Assembly: GCF_000424625.1 (NCBI RefSeq)
Contig: NZ_AUKG01000003.1
Location: 524,820 to 588,819, forward strand
Length of the DNA stretch: 64,000 nt
Direction of reading: 5' to 3'
DNA from: Conexibacter woesei Iso977N
Lineage (GTDB): Bacteria; Actinomycetota; Thermoleophilia; Solirubrobacterales; Solirubrobacteraceae
Below are positions 50,830-59,996 of this stretch, one piece after another; the first letter of the stretch is position 1, and the number at the start of each line of letters is the position of its first letter. The translations under genes and the position numbers were made by a program. The notes under the pieces were generated by a model. It was given only the letters and a program-made list of their open reading frames with translations. It did no database searches and was not told the DNA's origin.

Positions 50830-50920
50830 GCACAAAGGCTACGTGCTCACAGCACAAAACGTCTCCCAACACTGGTCCAGGAACCCATTGCCCCTGCCAC
50901 CCGGCATGGCGTTTGATGCC
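50830..50920. promoter_or_regulatory. Operator-like repeats between the PucR gene and hyuA
   Basis: GCACAAA occurs at 50830-50836 and 50852-50858 (22-bp phase); GTGCT-CAC-AGCAC (50843-50855) is an inverted repeat overlapping the second copy; and GGCAT...ATGCC (50903-50920) is a second inverted repeat just ahead of the hyuA ATG. These are candidate PucR sites. No clear Shine-Dalgarno precedes hyuA. Confidence 0.45.
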
Positions 50921-50925
50921 GCCTC

Positions 50926-52980
50926 ATGCCAGGCCCCGCCCCCACCGGGATCCGCATCGGCGTCGACGTCGGCGGCACCTTCACGGACCTCATCGCCCAC
51001 GAGCCGTCCACGGGCGCCGTCGTCGTCGGCAAGCAGCTGACCTCGCCGGCCCGGCCGGACGAGGGCGTCCTGGAGGCGATCGCCCAGTCGCTGAGCGCCG
51101 ACGCCCTCACCGGCGCCCAGACCTTCGTGCACGGCACGACCGTCGGCCTCAACGCGCTGCTCGAGCGCCGCGGCGCGACCGTCGGCCTCCTGGTCACCGA
51201 GGGCTTCCGCGACGTCCTCGAGCTGCGCCGCGGCGACCGCGACGACCCCTACGACCTGTTCTGGCGCGCCCCCGAGCCGCTCGTCCCGCGCCACCTGCGC
51301 CTGCCCGTCGCCGAGCGCGTCCGCGCCGACGGGAGCATCCACATGGCCTTGCGCGAAGAACATGTCCTTGCCGCGGCCAGGACGTTCACCGCCGAAGGCG
51401 TCGACGCCGTCGCGATCGCGTTCATGAACGCCTACGCCAACCCGGAGCACGAGCGCGAGGCCGAGCGCCTCCTGCGCGAGGCCGGCTTCGACGGCGACAT
51501 CAGCCTCAGCCACCGCGTCTCCGGCGAGTACCGCGAGTACGAGCGCACCTGCACGACCGTCATCGACGCGTTCGTCCGGCGCCGCATGGGCGGCTACCTG
51601 GACCGCCTCGCCGGCGGCCTGACCGACCGCGGCTTCGGCGGCGGCGCGTTCATCACCCGCTCCGGCGGCGGCGCGCTCTCCTTCCCCGAGGCGACCGACC
51701 GGCCGTTCGAGACCATCATGTCGGGACCGGTCGCGGGCGTCGCCGCGGTCACCGAGCTGGTGCGACTCCTACAACTCGGTGACGTGATCGCCGCTGACGT
51801 CGGCGGCACGAGCTTCGACACCTGCCTCGTCGCCGACGGCCGCGCGCCGGTCCTCTACGAGGGCTCGATCATCGGCCTGCCGCTGCAGACCCCGTGGGTC
51901 GACGTCCGCTCGATCGGCGCCGGCGGCGGGTCGATCGCCTCGGTCGACGCCGGCGGCCTGCTCCGCGTCGGGCCGCGCTCCGCGGGCGCCCGCCCCGGAC
52001 CCGCCTGCTACGGCCACGGCGGCACCGAGCCGACCGTCACCGACGCCGCCGTCCTGCTCGGCATGCTCCCGCCCGGCCCGATCGCCGGCGACGTCGTCCT
52101 CGACCCGGACCTCGCCCGCGCCGCGCTCGCCCCGCTGGCCGCACCGCTCGGCTTCGCCGACGCCGAGGAGGTCGCCCGCGGCGTCATCCGCGTCGCCTGC
52201 GCCCACATGGCCGACGCGATCCGCTCGATCACCGTCGAGTCCGGCCGCGACCCGCGCGACGCCGCGATGGTCGCCTTCGGCGGCGCCGGCCCCGTCCTGG
52301 CGACCGTGATGGCCCACGAGCTCGACATCACGACGATCGTCGTCCCGCCCCACGCAGGGAACCTGAGCGCTTGGGGTCTGCTCGGCGTCGACCTCGCGCA
52401 AACCAGCAGCCGCACCCGCCTCACGCGCCTCAGCGACCAAGGCCTACAGGATGCCCAGCCGCTGATCGCCGAGCTGATCGAGGAGCTCGACGCGCGTGCC
52501 ACGCCGGACCCGCGCCGCCAGATCGAGGTGCACGTGGACATGCGCTACGTCGGCCAGGAGCACACGCTGACGATCGTCCTCGACGACGAGGCCGACGCGG
52601 TCCGGACCCGCTTCTCCGAGGAGTACCGCCGCGCCTTCGGCGCCGTCCTCGACGAGGAGCTGGAGATCGTCACCTACCGCGTGATCGCCACGACGCCGCT
52701 GCGCGACGACGCCAACGCCCGGATGGCGGCGGGCGACGGCGACGCGACCGCGCCGAGCGACGCCACCAACAACGCGATCGACGCCTGGTCCTTCACGAAG
52801 GGCGAGCGCACGACGTTCCCGATCAAGGCCCGCGCCGCGCTCGCGCCCGGCGACACGCTCGCCGGCCCCGCGATCCTGACCGAGCCGACGACCACCACCT
52901 ACCTCGACGCCGGCCACGTCGCGACCGTCCACGCGACGGGCGCGCTCGTGATCACCGTCACCGCCGGAGACCAGGCATGA
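50926..52980 (+). CDS. hyuA: Hydantoinase/oxoprolinase subunit A (HyuA, full length)
   Basis: A 684 aa ATP-dependent amidohydrolase subunit. The N-terminal ASKHA-type phosphate motif is GVDVGGTFTD (12-21); VHGTTVGLNALLERRGA, the central GGGALSFPEATDRPFETIMSGP (in part), DVGGTSFD and GPACYGHGG follow. The C-terminal domain (~500-684) is the acetone-carboxylase-like part. With HyuB it should hydrolyse an N-methylhydantoin, 5-oxoproline or related ring using ATP. It opens the operon and overlaps hyuB by ATGA. Confidence 0.92.
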   Translation: MPGPAPTGIRIGVDVGGTFTDLIAHEPSTGAVVVGKQLTSPARPDEGVLEAIAQSLSADALTGAQTFVHGTTVGLNALLERRGATVGLLVTEGFRDVLELRRGDRDDPYDLFWRAPEPLVPRHLRLPVAERVRADGSIHMALREEHVLAAARTFTAEGVDAVAIAFMNAYANPEHEREAERLLREAGFDGDISLSHRVSGEYREYERTCTTVIDAFVRRRMGGYLDRLAGGLTDRGFGGGAFITRSGGGALSFPEATDRPFETIMSGPVAGVAAVTELVRLLQLGDVIAADVGGTSFDTCLVADGRAPVLYEGSIIGLPLQTPWVDVRSIGAGGGSIASVDAGGLLRVGPRSAGARPGPACYGHGGTEPTVTDAAVLLGMLPPGPIAGDVVLDPDLARAALAPLAAPLGFADAEEVARGVIRVACAHMADAIRSITVESGRDPRDAAMVAFGGAGPVLATVMAHELDITTIVVPPHAGNLSAWGLLGVDLAQTSSRTRLTRLSDQGLQDAQPLIAELIEELDARATPDPRRQIEVHVDMRYVGQEHTLTIVLDDEADAVRTRFSEEYRRAFGAVLDEELEIVTYRVIATTPLRDDANARMAAGDGDATAPSDATNNAIDAWSFTKGERTTFPIKARAALAPGDTLAGPAILTEPTTTTYLDAGHVATVHATGALVITVTAGDQA

Positions 52981-54695
52981 GCGAGACGCAGGCCGTGACC
53001 CGCGGCGCCGACCCCGTCACCACCGAGATCGTCCGCCAGGCGCTCAACGCCGCCGCGGAGCAGATGAAGCGCGCGCTGATCCGGACGTCGTTCAGCCCCG
53101 TGATCTACGAGGTCCTCGACTTCGCCGCCGCGCTCTACGACCGCGACATCTGCCTGCTCTCCCAGGCCCCGACGCTGCCGACGTTCATGGGCACCATGTC
53201 GTTCTGCGTGACCGAGGCGGTCGAGGCCGTCGGTGGCCAGGACGCGCTCGAGCCCGGCGACATCATCTTGTACAACGTGCCCTACGGCACGGGCTCGCAC
53301 CCGCAGGACGTCGCGGTCGTCATGCCGGTCTTCCTGCAGGGCGACGACGGTGCCGACGGTGAGCTGATCGGCTACAGCGCGATCAAGGCCCACTGGTTGG
53401 ACATCGGGGGCAAGGACCCGTACTCGACCGACACGGTCGACGTCTTCCAGGAGGGCACGATCTTCCCGGGCGTCAAGCTGTTCTCCCGCGGCCGCCTGGT
53501 CTCCGACATCTACCGGATGGCGACCGCCAACTCGCGCGTCCCGAAGATGGTCGCGGGCGACATCAACGCCCTCGTCGTGGGCGTGAGAGCAGGAGCCGCC
53601 GCGCTCGACCGCGTCGTCCAGCGCCACGGCGTCCAGACCTTCCGCGACTGCGTCGAGCGCATGTACGCCGCGGGCGAGGCCGTCGTCCGCAGCTGGTTCG
53701 AGAAGCTCCCCGACGGCCGCTATATCGGGCGCGGCGAGATGGACTCCGACGGGATCTCCGACGACCCCGTCCCGTTCGAGTTGTCCATCAACATCGCGGG
53801 CTCCGACGTCACCGTCGACTACACCGACGCGCCGCCGGTCCGGCCCGGCCCGATCAACTGCCCGCGGCCGTCCACGGTCTCCGCGACCCGCATCGCGATC
53901 GCGATGATCGCCGGTGGCGGCGAGGCGCCCAACGAGGGCCACTTCCGCGCGATCGAGGTCCTGACCAAGCCGGACACGCTCTTCCACCCGCTGCCGCCCG
54001 CGCCGTGCTTCCTCTACGGCTGGGCCGGCGACCAGGCGATGGAGGCGATCTACCAGGCGCTGTTCGGCGCGATGCCCGAGGCCGTCCCGGCCTGCTCCGG
54101 TGGGGACATCTGCGCGCTCGTCTTCTGGGGCACGCGCGCGGGCGGCAGGGAGCCGTGGACCGACGGCGGCCCGCACGCGGTCGGCCAGGGCGGCCACGTC
54201 CACGGCGACGGCCAGTCCGGGACCATGCACATCTCCGAGGCCTCGACGCGCGTCGCGTCGATCGAGGTCGCCGAGGCCAAGAACCCGTGGTTGATGGACC
54301 GCGTCGAGCTGGTGCCGGACTCCGCGGGCGCCGGGCGCCACCGCGGCGGCCTCGGCGTCGACTACTCGTTCCGCTTCCTCGAGGACGCCTACATGACGAC
54401 GACCGTCGAGCGCACCAAGAACGCGCCGTGGGGCCTGGCCGGCGGGACCGAGGCGCGGCCCAACGCGCTCGAGGTCGTGCTGCCCGACGGGACGACCACG
54501 TCCTACAACAAGGCCACGCGCGTGCCGCTGCCCGCGGGCGCGGTCGTCCATCTGCACACCGGCGGGGGCGGCGGCTACGGCGCGCCCGCCGAGCGCGACG
54601 CGGCCGCGGTCCACGCCGACGTCCGCGACGGCTACCTCAGCGAGGCACGCGCCCGCGCCGACTACCCGCACGCCTTCGAGGACACCAACAAGTGA
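52977..54695 (+). CDS. hyuB: Hydantoinase/oxoprolinase subunit B (HyuB)
   Basis: A 572 aa partner of HyuA. It has DPVTTEIVRQALNAAAEQMKRALIRTSFSP (in part), DRDICLLSQAPTLPTFMGTM, LYNVPYGTGSHPQDVAVVMP, HWLDIGGKDPYSTDTVDVFQEG (in part), PGPINCPRPST and a Gly-rich end VHLHTGGGGGYGAP, which are HyuB hallmarks. It carries the metal-dependent hydrolysis site of the complex. Both flanking junctions are 4-bp overlaps. Confidence 0.93.
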   Translation: MSETQAVTRGADPVTTEIVRQALNAAAEQMKRALIRTSFSPVIYEVLDFAAALYDRDICLLSQAPTLPTFMGTMSFCVTEAVEAVGGQDALEPGDIILYNVPYGTGSHPQDVAVVMPVFLQGDDGADGELIGYSAIKAHWLDIGGKDPYSTDTVDVFQEGTIFPGVKLFSRGRLVSDIYRMATANSRVPKMVAGDINALVVGVRAGAAALDRVVQRHGVQTFRDCVERMYAAGEAVVRSWFEKLPDGRYIGRGEMDSDGISDDPVPFELSINIAGSDVTVDYTDAPPVRPGPINCPRPSTVSATRIAIAMIAGGGEAPNEGHFRAIEVLTKPDTLFHPLPPAPCFLYGWAGDQAMEAIYQALFGAMPEAVPACSGGDICALVFWGTRAGGREPWTDGGPHAVGQGGHVHGDGQSGTMHISEASTRVASIEVAEAKNPWLMDRVELVPDSAGAGRHRGGLGVDYSFRFLEDAYMTTTVERTKNAPWGLAGGTEARPNALEVVLPDGTTTSYNKATRVPLPAGAVVHLHTGGGGGYGAPAERDAAAVHADVRDGYLSEARARADYPHAFEDTNK

Positions 54696-55786
54696 CGCCG
54701 CGGCGCACCCACGTCCACCTGGAGGACATCGACGACCTCGGCGTCGGCTGCGGCATCCTCGGCACCGGGGGCGGCGGCGGGACCTACCCCGGCGAGTTGA
54801 TGGCCAAGCAGGTGCTCGAAGAGCACGGCCCGGTCCGGCTCGTCACGCTCGACGACCTCGACCCGGAGGGCCTGATCCTCCCGATCGGCACGATCGGCGC
54901 GCCGACCGTCTCGCTGGAGAAGCTGCCCGCCGGGACCGAGGCCGCGCTGCTGCGCGCCCACGTCGAGGAGCGCTTCCGCAAGCGCGTCGCCGCGCTGATG
55001 CCGGTCGAGATCGGCGGCTCCAACGGCGTCAAGCCGGTCGCCTACGCGGGCCTGCTCGACCTGCCGATCATCGACGGCGACGCGATGGGCCGCGCGTTCC
55101 CCGAGGTCCAGATGGTGTCCATGAACGTCGCGGGCCTGCCGCCCGGGATCGTGCTGCTCTGCGACCCGCACGGCAACATCGCGAGCTTCGAGCCGGTCGA
55201 CGAGCTGTGGGCCGAGCGCCTCGCCCGCACCGCCGCCGTCTCGATGGGCGGCAGCGCGGTCGAGATCGACTACATCATGTCGGTCGCCGAGGCTCGCGGC
55301 GCGATCGTCGAGGGCTCGATCACGCGGGCGATCGAGATCGGGCGCGCGCTACGGGGGCGCGGGACCGACGGCGTCGCCGCGCTGGTCGAGCACCTCGGCG
55401 CGTTCGACCTGATCGAGGGCAAGATCGTGGACGTCGAGCGCACGACGTCCGGCGGCTTCGTCCGCGGCAGCGTCACGATCGAAGGGACCGGCGACGACAG
55501 CGGCCGCCTGCTGCGCGTCGAGATCCAGAACGAGAACCTCGCCGCGTTCGAGGACGGGCGGATGGTCTGCTGCGTCCCGGACCTGATCTCGCTCGTGGAC
55601 GACCAGTCCGGCGAGGCGGTCCCGACCGAGGTGCTGCGCTTCGGCCAGCGCGTCGCGGTGATCGCGCTGCCGTGCGACCCGCTGTGGCGCACGCCGCGCG
55701 GCCTGGACATCGCCGGCCCGCGGGCGTTCGGCTACGACATCGAGTACGTGCCGGTCGAGGAGGTCGCCAGTGCCCAGCGCGCGTGA
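54692..55786 (+). CDS. DUF917 / S-methyl thiohydantoin desulfurase-like protein
   Basis: A 364 aa protein starting GTG inside the hyuB stop (GTGA). The N-terminus has DLGVGCGILGTGGGGGTYPG and LPIGTIGAPTVSLEKLPAG; GGSNGVKPVAYAGLLDLPIIDGDAMGRAFPE (in part) and SMGGSAVEIDYIMSV follow. This is the DUF917 family, of which one member desulfurises S-methyl thiohydantoin in ergothioneine breakdown. It is routinely found beside HyuA-like genes. It suggests that the imported compound, or an intermediate, is a hydantoin-type ring that may carry sulfur. Confidence 0.88.
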   Translation: MTPRRTHVHLEDIDDLGVGCGILGTGGGGGTYPGELMAKQVLEEHGPVRLVTLDDLDPEGLILPIGTIGAPTVSLEKLPAGTEAALLRAHVEERFRKRVAALMPVEIGGSNGVKPVAYAGLLDLPIIDGDAMGRAFPEVQMVSMNVAGLPPGIVLLCDPHGNIASFEPVDELWAERLARTAAVSMGGSAVEIDYIMSVAEARGAIVEGSITRAIEIGRALRGRGTDGVAALVEHLGAFDLIEGKIVDVERTTSGGFVRGSVTIEGTGDDSGRLLRVEIQNENLAAFEDGRMVCCVPDLISLVDDQSGEAVPTEVLRFGQRVAVIALPCDPLWRTPRGLDIAGPRAFGYDIEYVPVEEVASAQRA

Positions 55787-57356
55787 CCTCCGGATCGGGA
55801 TCGACGTCGGCGGCACCCACACCGACGCGGTCCTGCTCGACGCCGCGCACACCGTGCGCGCGAAGGCCAAGGTGCCGACGACGCCCGACGTCACGTCCGG
55901 CGTGCGCGGCGCGCTGGACCGCGTGATCGACCGCGCGGCCGACGCCGAGCTGGCGGCGCGCATCAGCCACGTGATGGTCGGCTCGACCCACGCGATGAAC
56001 GCGATCCTCGAGCGCCGCCGCCTGCAGAGGGTCGCGGTGCTGCGCCTGGCCGCGCCGACCGGCATGGCCGTCCGGCCGCTGATCGGCTGGCCGGCCGAGC
56101 TGCGCGACGCGGTCCTCGCGGGCGCCGCGGTGATCAAGGGCGGCAACGAGGTCGACGGCCGCGAGATCTCGCCGCTGGACCTGGAGGCCGCCCGCCGCTT
56201 CTTCGGCGAGATGGCCGGAACCGCGGAGGCCGTCGCGATCACCGGCGCGTTCTCGCCCGCCGACCCGGAGCACGAGCTGCGCACGCGCGACGTCGCGCGC
56301 GAGGAGCTTGGCCCGGACGTGGTGATCTCGCTCGGTCACGAAGTCGGAACGCTCGGGCTCATCGAGCGCGAGAACGCCGCGGTGCTCAACGCCGCGCTGG
56401 TCGCGGTCTCGCAGGCGGCGGCGCAGGGCGTCATGGACGCGGTCGCCGCGCACGGGCTCGACGCGCGCCTGTTCTTCACGCAGAACGACGGGACGCTGAT
56501 GAGCGTCGAGGCCGCCGCGCAGACGCCGGTCCTGACGATCGGCTCGGGCCTGGCGAACTCGATGCGCGGCGCGGCGTTCCTGTCGCGTATCCGCGACGGC
56601 CTCGTCGTCGATGTCGGCGGCACGTCCTCCGACGTCGCCGCGCTGGAGCACGGCTTCCCGCGCGAGTCCGCGGTCGCGATCGACATCGGCGGCGCGCGCA
56701 CGAACTTCCGGATGCCGGACATCATCTCGATCGGCGTCGGCGGCGGCTCGATCGTCACCTCCGACGGCAACGGCGGCTACCGCGTCGGCCCGCAGTCGGT
56801 CGGCGCCGCGCTCCCGCAGGATGGCCTGGTCTTCGGCGGCGCGACGACGACGCTCACCGACGCCGCGGTCCGCGCGGGCCGCGCGCAGATCGGCGACGCC
56901 GCGCCGCCGGCCGGGCTGGACGGCGACGCGATCCTCGCCGCCGCGGGCGTGCTGCTGGCCGGGGCCGTGGACCGCGCGCGCACCGCGCCGCAGGACGTCC
57001 CACTGGTCGCGGTCGGCGGCGGCTCGTTCCTGGTCCCGGACCACCTGCCGGGCATCAGCGAGGTGCTGCGCCCCGACCACCACGACGTCGCCAACGCCGT
57101 CGGCGCGGCGATCGCGCAGGTCAGCGGGCAGATCGAGGAGGTCGTCACCTACGACGGCGACCGCCCGGAGAAATTGCAGGAGGCGCGCGAGCGGGCGATC
57201 CGCCGCGCGGTCGAGGCGGGCGCCGACGGCGACCGCGTCGAGGTGGTCGAGCAGGACGAGGTGCCGCTGGCCTACGTGACGGAGCCGATCGTCCGGCTCC
57301 GGATCAAGGCCGTCGGGCCGCTACGGACAAGCGAACAGAGGATCCAGAATGCGTAG
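55770..57356 (+). CDS. Second HyuA-type hydantoinase (short form)
   Basis: A 528 aa HyuA relative lacking the long C-terminal domain. The phosphate motif is GIDVGGTHTD (10-19); MVGSTHAMNAILERRRLQRVAVLRL, LFFTQNDGTLMSVE, DVGGTSSDVAALEHGFPRES and SIGVGGGSIV follow (some in part). It starts GTG after GAGGAGG and overlaps the DUF917 gene by 17 bp. HyuA short forms usually pair with DUF917 proteins rather than HyuB, so this operon holds two distinct HyuA complexes. Its 3' end overlaps the binding-protein gene. Confidence 0.9.
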   Translation: MPSARDLRIGIDVGGTHTDAVLLDAAHTVRAKAKVPTTPDVTSGVRGALDRVIDRAADAELAARISHVMVGSTHAMNAILERRRLQRVAVLRLAAPTGMAVRPLIGWPAELRDAVLAGAAVIKGGNEVDGREISPLDLEAARRFFGEMAGTAEAVAITGAFSPADPEHELRTRDVAREELGPDVVISLGHEVGTLGLIERENAAVLNAALVAVSQAAAQGVMDAVAAHGLDARLFFTQNDGTLMSVEAAAQTPVLTIGSGLANSMRGAAFLSRIRDGLVVDVGGTSSDVAALEHGFPRESAVAIDIGGARTNFRMPDIISIGVGGGSIVTSDGNGGYRVGPQSVGAALPQDGLVFGGATTTLTDAAVRAGRAQIGDAAPPAGLDGDAILAAAGVLLAGAVDRARTAPQDVPLVAVGGGSFLVPDHLPGISEVLRPDHHDVANAVGAAIAQVSGQIEEVVTYDGDRPEKLQEARERAIRRAVEAGADGDRVEVVEQDEVPLAYVTEPIVRLRIKAVGPLRTSEQRIQNA

Positions 57357-58980
57357 GACGCTCATCGTCGCCACGGCGGCGCTCGTCGCGGCCGCCTCGG
57401 CGGCAGGCTGCGGCTCGACCAAGCAGCCGGGCGGCACGGGCGCGCCTGCGTCCGGCTCGGCCACGACCGCGAGCGCCGCGACCAGCGACGCCACGTTCAC
57501 CTACCTCGACAGCAACGAGCTGATGGTGGGGTGGGACCCGGCGACCTCGTACTCGAACGAGATCTCGGTCATGAACAACATGTACGAGCAGCTCGTCCGC
57601 TATGACAACAGGGCCAAGCAGGTCAAGCCGCAGCTCGCCGACTCCTACACCAGGTCCGCGGACGGCAAGACCTGGACCTTCAAGCTGCACCCGGGCGTCA
57701 GGTTCCACGACGGCAACGCCGCCGACGCGGCCGCCGCGAAGGCCGCGATCGAGCGCACGATCAAGCTCAACCAGGGCGCCGCCTACGAGTGGGGCGCGGT
57801 CAAGAAGATCACCGCCCCCGACGCCACCACCTTGGTCTTCACGTTGAAGTACCCGGCGCCGCTGGACCTGATCGCGTCGTCGGCCTACGCGGCCTACATC
57901 TACGACACGAAGGCCGCGCCCGCGGGCACGACGCTGGCCAAGTGGTTCGCCGCCGGCCACGAGGCGGGCACCGGCCCGTATGAGCTGGAGAAGTGGAACA
58001 AGGGCCAGGACGTCGAGGTCCGCCTGGCGCAGTTCAAGGACTACTGGAAGGGCTGGGACGGCACGCACTACGCGCACGTCGTCTTCCGCCACGTGCCGCA
58101 GGCGACGACCAGCGCGCAGCTGCTGCGCTCCGGCGACGCGACGTTCGCGCGCCAGCTCAACGCCCAGCTGTTCGCGTCGCTGAAGGGCGCGTCGGGCATG
58201 AGCGAGGCGACCGCGCCGTCGTTCGAGAACCTCGTCGGGCTGTTGAACACCGCGTCGGGGCCGTTGAAGGACAAGCGGATCCGCCAGGCCGTGATCAAGG
58301 CCATGGACTACGACGGCGAGATCAGCGCGCTCAAGGGCGCCGGGACCGCCGCGCACGGCTTCATCCCCGAGGGCCTGGCCGGCTACGACGACTCGATCGT
58401 CCAGAAGCAGGACATCGACGGCGCCAAGGCGCTGCTGGCCCAGGCCGGCTACGGCTCCGGCAAGAGGCTGTCGCTGACGCTGACGCTCGCCCAGGGCGAC
58501 GACAACGAGGCGCTGACCGCGGCGATCCTGAAGTCCGACCTGGCCAAGGCCGGCATCGACCTCAGGGTCAAGGCGATGCAGTGGACGGCGCAGTGGGACC
58601 AGGCCAAGTCCTCCAACACGGGCAGGCGCCAGGACATCTTCATGATGTACTGGTACCCGGACTACGCGGACGCGTTCTCCTGGTTCACGTCGCTGTTCCG
58701 CTCGTCGAGCGAGCCGAACTTCAACCTGTCCTACATCAAGGACACGGCGCTCGACACGCAGATCGACGCGCTGCAGGAGAAGGCGGCGCAGGGCGGCACG
58801 GTCGCCGACGACGCCTACAAGTCGGCGCAGCAGAAGGTCCAGGACGACGCGGTCGTGATGACGTTCTACGTCAACAACTACCAGCGCGCGTACCGGTCCT
58901 CGCTGCAGGGCTACAGCGACAACCCCGCCTACGCCAACGTCGTGTTCGCTTACAACGCCACGCCGGGGGCGGGCGCCTAG
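57349..58980 (+). CDS. Oligopeptide-type ABC transporter substrate-binding lipoprotein
   Basis: A 543 aa SBP_bac_5 (DppA/OppA-like) lipoprotein with lipobox SAAGC (C21). It has WDPATSYSNEISVMNNMYEQLVRYDN (in part), LADSYTRSADGKTWTFKLHPGVRFHDG (in part), GTGPYELEKWNKGQDVEVRL and FMMYWYPDYADAFSWFTSLF. It captures the operon's substrate, probably a peptide-like or hydantoin-like compound. The start overlaps the second hyuA. Signal and length are standard. Confidence 0.92.
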   Translation: MRRTLIVATAALVAAASAAGCGSTKQPGGTGAPASGSATTASAATSDATFTYLDSNELMVGWDPATSYSNEISVMNNMYEQLVRYDNRAKQVKPQLADSYTRSADGKTWTFKLHPGVRFHDGNAADAAAAKAAIERTIKLNQGAAYEWGAVKKITAPDATTLVFTLKYPAPLDLIASSAYAAYIYDTKAAPAGTTLAKWFAAGHEAGTGPYELEKWNKGQDVEVRLAQFKDYWKGWDGTHYAHVVFRHVPQATTSAQLLRSGDATFARQLNAQLFASLKGASGMSEATAPSFENLVGLLNTASGPLKDKRIRQAVIKAMDYDGEISALKGAGTAAHGFIPEGLAGYDDSIVQKQDIDGAKALLAQAGYGSGKRLSLTLTLAQGDDNEALTAAILKSDLAKAGIDLRVKAMQWTAQWDQAKSSNTGRRQDIFMMYWYPDYADAFSWFTSLFRSSSEPNFNLSYIKDTALDTQIDALQEKAAQGGTVADDAYKSAQQKVQDDAVVMTFYVNNYQRAYRSSLQGYSDNPAYANVVFAYNATPGAGA

Positions 58981-58982
58981 CC

Positions 58983-59996
58983 ATGCGCAACTACCTCCTG
59001 CGGCGCCTGGCGCAGGCGGTGGTCGTCGTGTTCGGCGTCATCGTGCTCACCTTCGTGGTCGCCCGGGTCGTCCCGGGCGACCCGGCGGTGGCCTACGCCG
59101 GACCGCACGCGACGCCCCAGGCGCTGGCGCAGGTGCGCCACGAGTTCGGGCTCGACGAGCCCGCGCTCCAGCAGCTCGGCGACTACCTCAAGGGCACGTT
59201 GACCGGGGACTGGGGGACCGCGCTGCACACGCACCGCCCGGTCCTCGACGACCTCGGCAACGTGATCCCGCCGACGCTGGAGCTGGTCGGCTTCGCGATG
59301 CTGCTGGCGCTGGTGGTGGGCATCCCGCTCGGGATGATCGCCGCGCGCCGCGGCGGCGCCAGCGACGCCGGGATCCGGCTCGGGACCATGTTGTCCGTGT
59401 CGGCCCCGGTGTTCCTGTTGGCCTTGGGGTTGCAGTACATCTTCGCGACCAAGTTGTCGTGGTTCCCGGTCGCGGGTGAGTACGACCCCAAGCTGGACTA
59501 CACCCACCCGTTGACCGTGTACACGCACATGACCGTGATCGACGCGCTGGTGGGCGGGAACTTCGCGATCTTCGGCAGCGCGCTGGCGCACCTGATCCTG
59601 CCGGCGATCGCGGTCGCCGCGTACCCGACCGGCGTGATCGCGCAGATGACGCGCGCGTCGCTGATCGAGCAGCTCGGCGAGGACCACGTGCGGATGGCGC
59701 GCGGCCTGGGCTACAGCGAGCGCCAGATCGTCCGGCGGCTCGCGCTGCGCCCGGCGCTCAACCCGGTGGTGTCGGTCACGGCGCTGATGTTCGCCTATGC
59801 CTTGGTCAACACGTTCCTGGTGGAGTCGATCTTCAACTGGCCCGGCCTGGGGTCGTACGCGACCGCGTCGATCCAGGCCCTGGACACGCCGGCGATCATC
59901 GGCGTGACCCTGTTCGTGGCCATCGTGTACGTGATCGCGACCCTGGTGGTGGACGTGGTGCAGGCGTGGCTGGACCCGCGGGTGTCGCTGTCATGA
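58983..59996 (+). CDS. Dpp-type ABC transporter permease (DppB-like)
   Basis: A 337 aa permease beginning MRNYLLRRLAQAVVVVFGVIVLTFVVARVVPGDP (in part), the DppB/OppB signature start. It has FGLDEPALQQLGDYLKG, six helices and the coupling loop LGEDHVRMARGLGYSERQIVRRLALRPAL (in part). It is 2 bp after the binding-protein gene and overlaps the next permease by ATGA. Confidence 0.93.
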   Translation: MRNYLLRRLAQAVVVVFGVIVLTFVVARVVPGDPAVAYAGPHATPQALAQVRHEFGLDEPALQQLGDYLKGTLTGDWGTALHTHRPVLDDLGNVIPPTLELVGFAMLLALVVGIPLGMIAARRGGASDAGIRLGTMLSVSAPVFLLALGLQYIFATKLSWFPVAGEYDPKLDYTHPLTVYTHMTVIDALVGGNFAIFGSALAHLILPAIAVAAYPTGVIAQMTRASLIEQLGEDHVRMARGLGYSERQIVRRLALRPALNPVVSVTALMFAYALVNTFLVESIFNWPGLGSYATASIQALDTPAIIGVTLFVAIVYVIATLVVDVVQAWLDPRVSLS

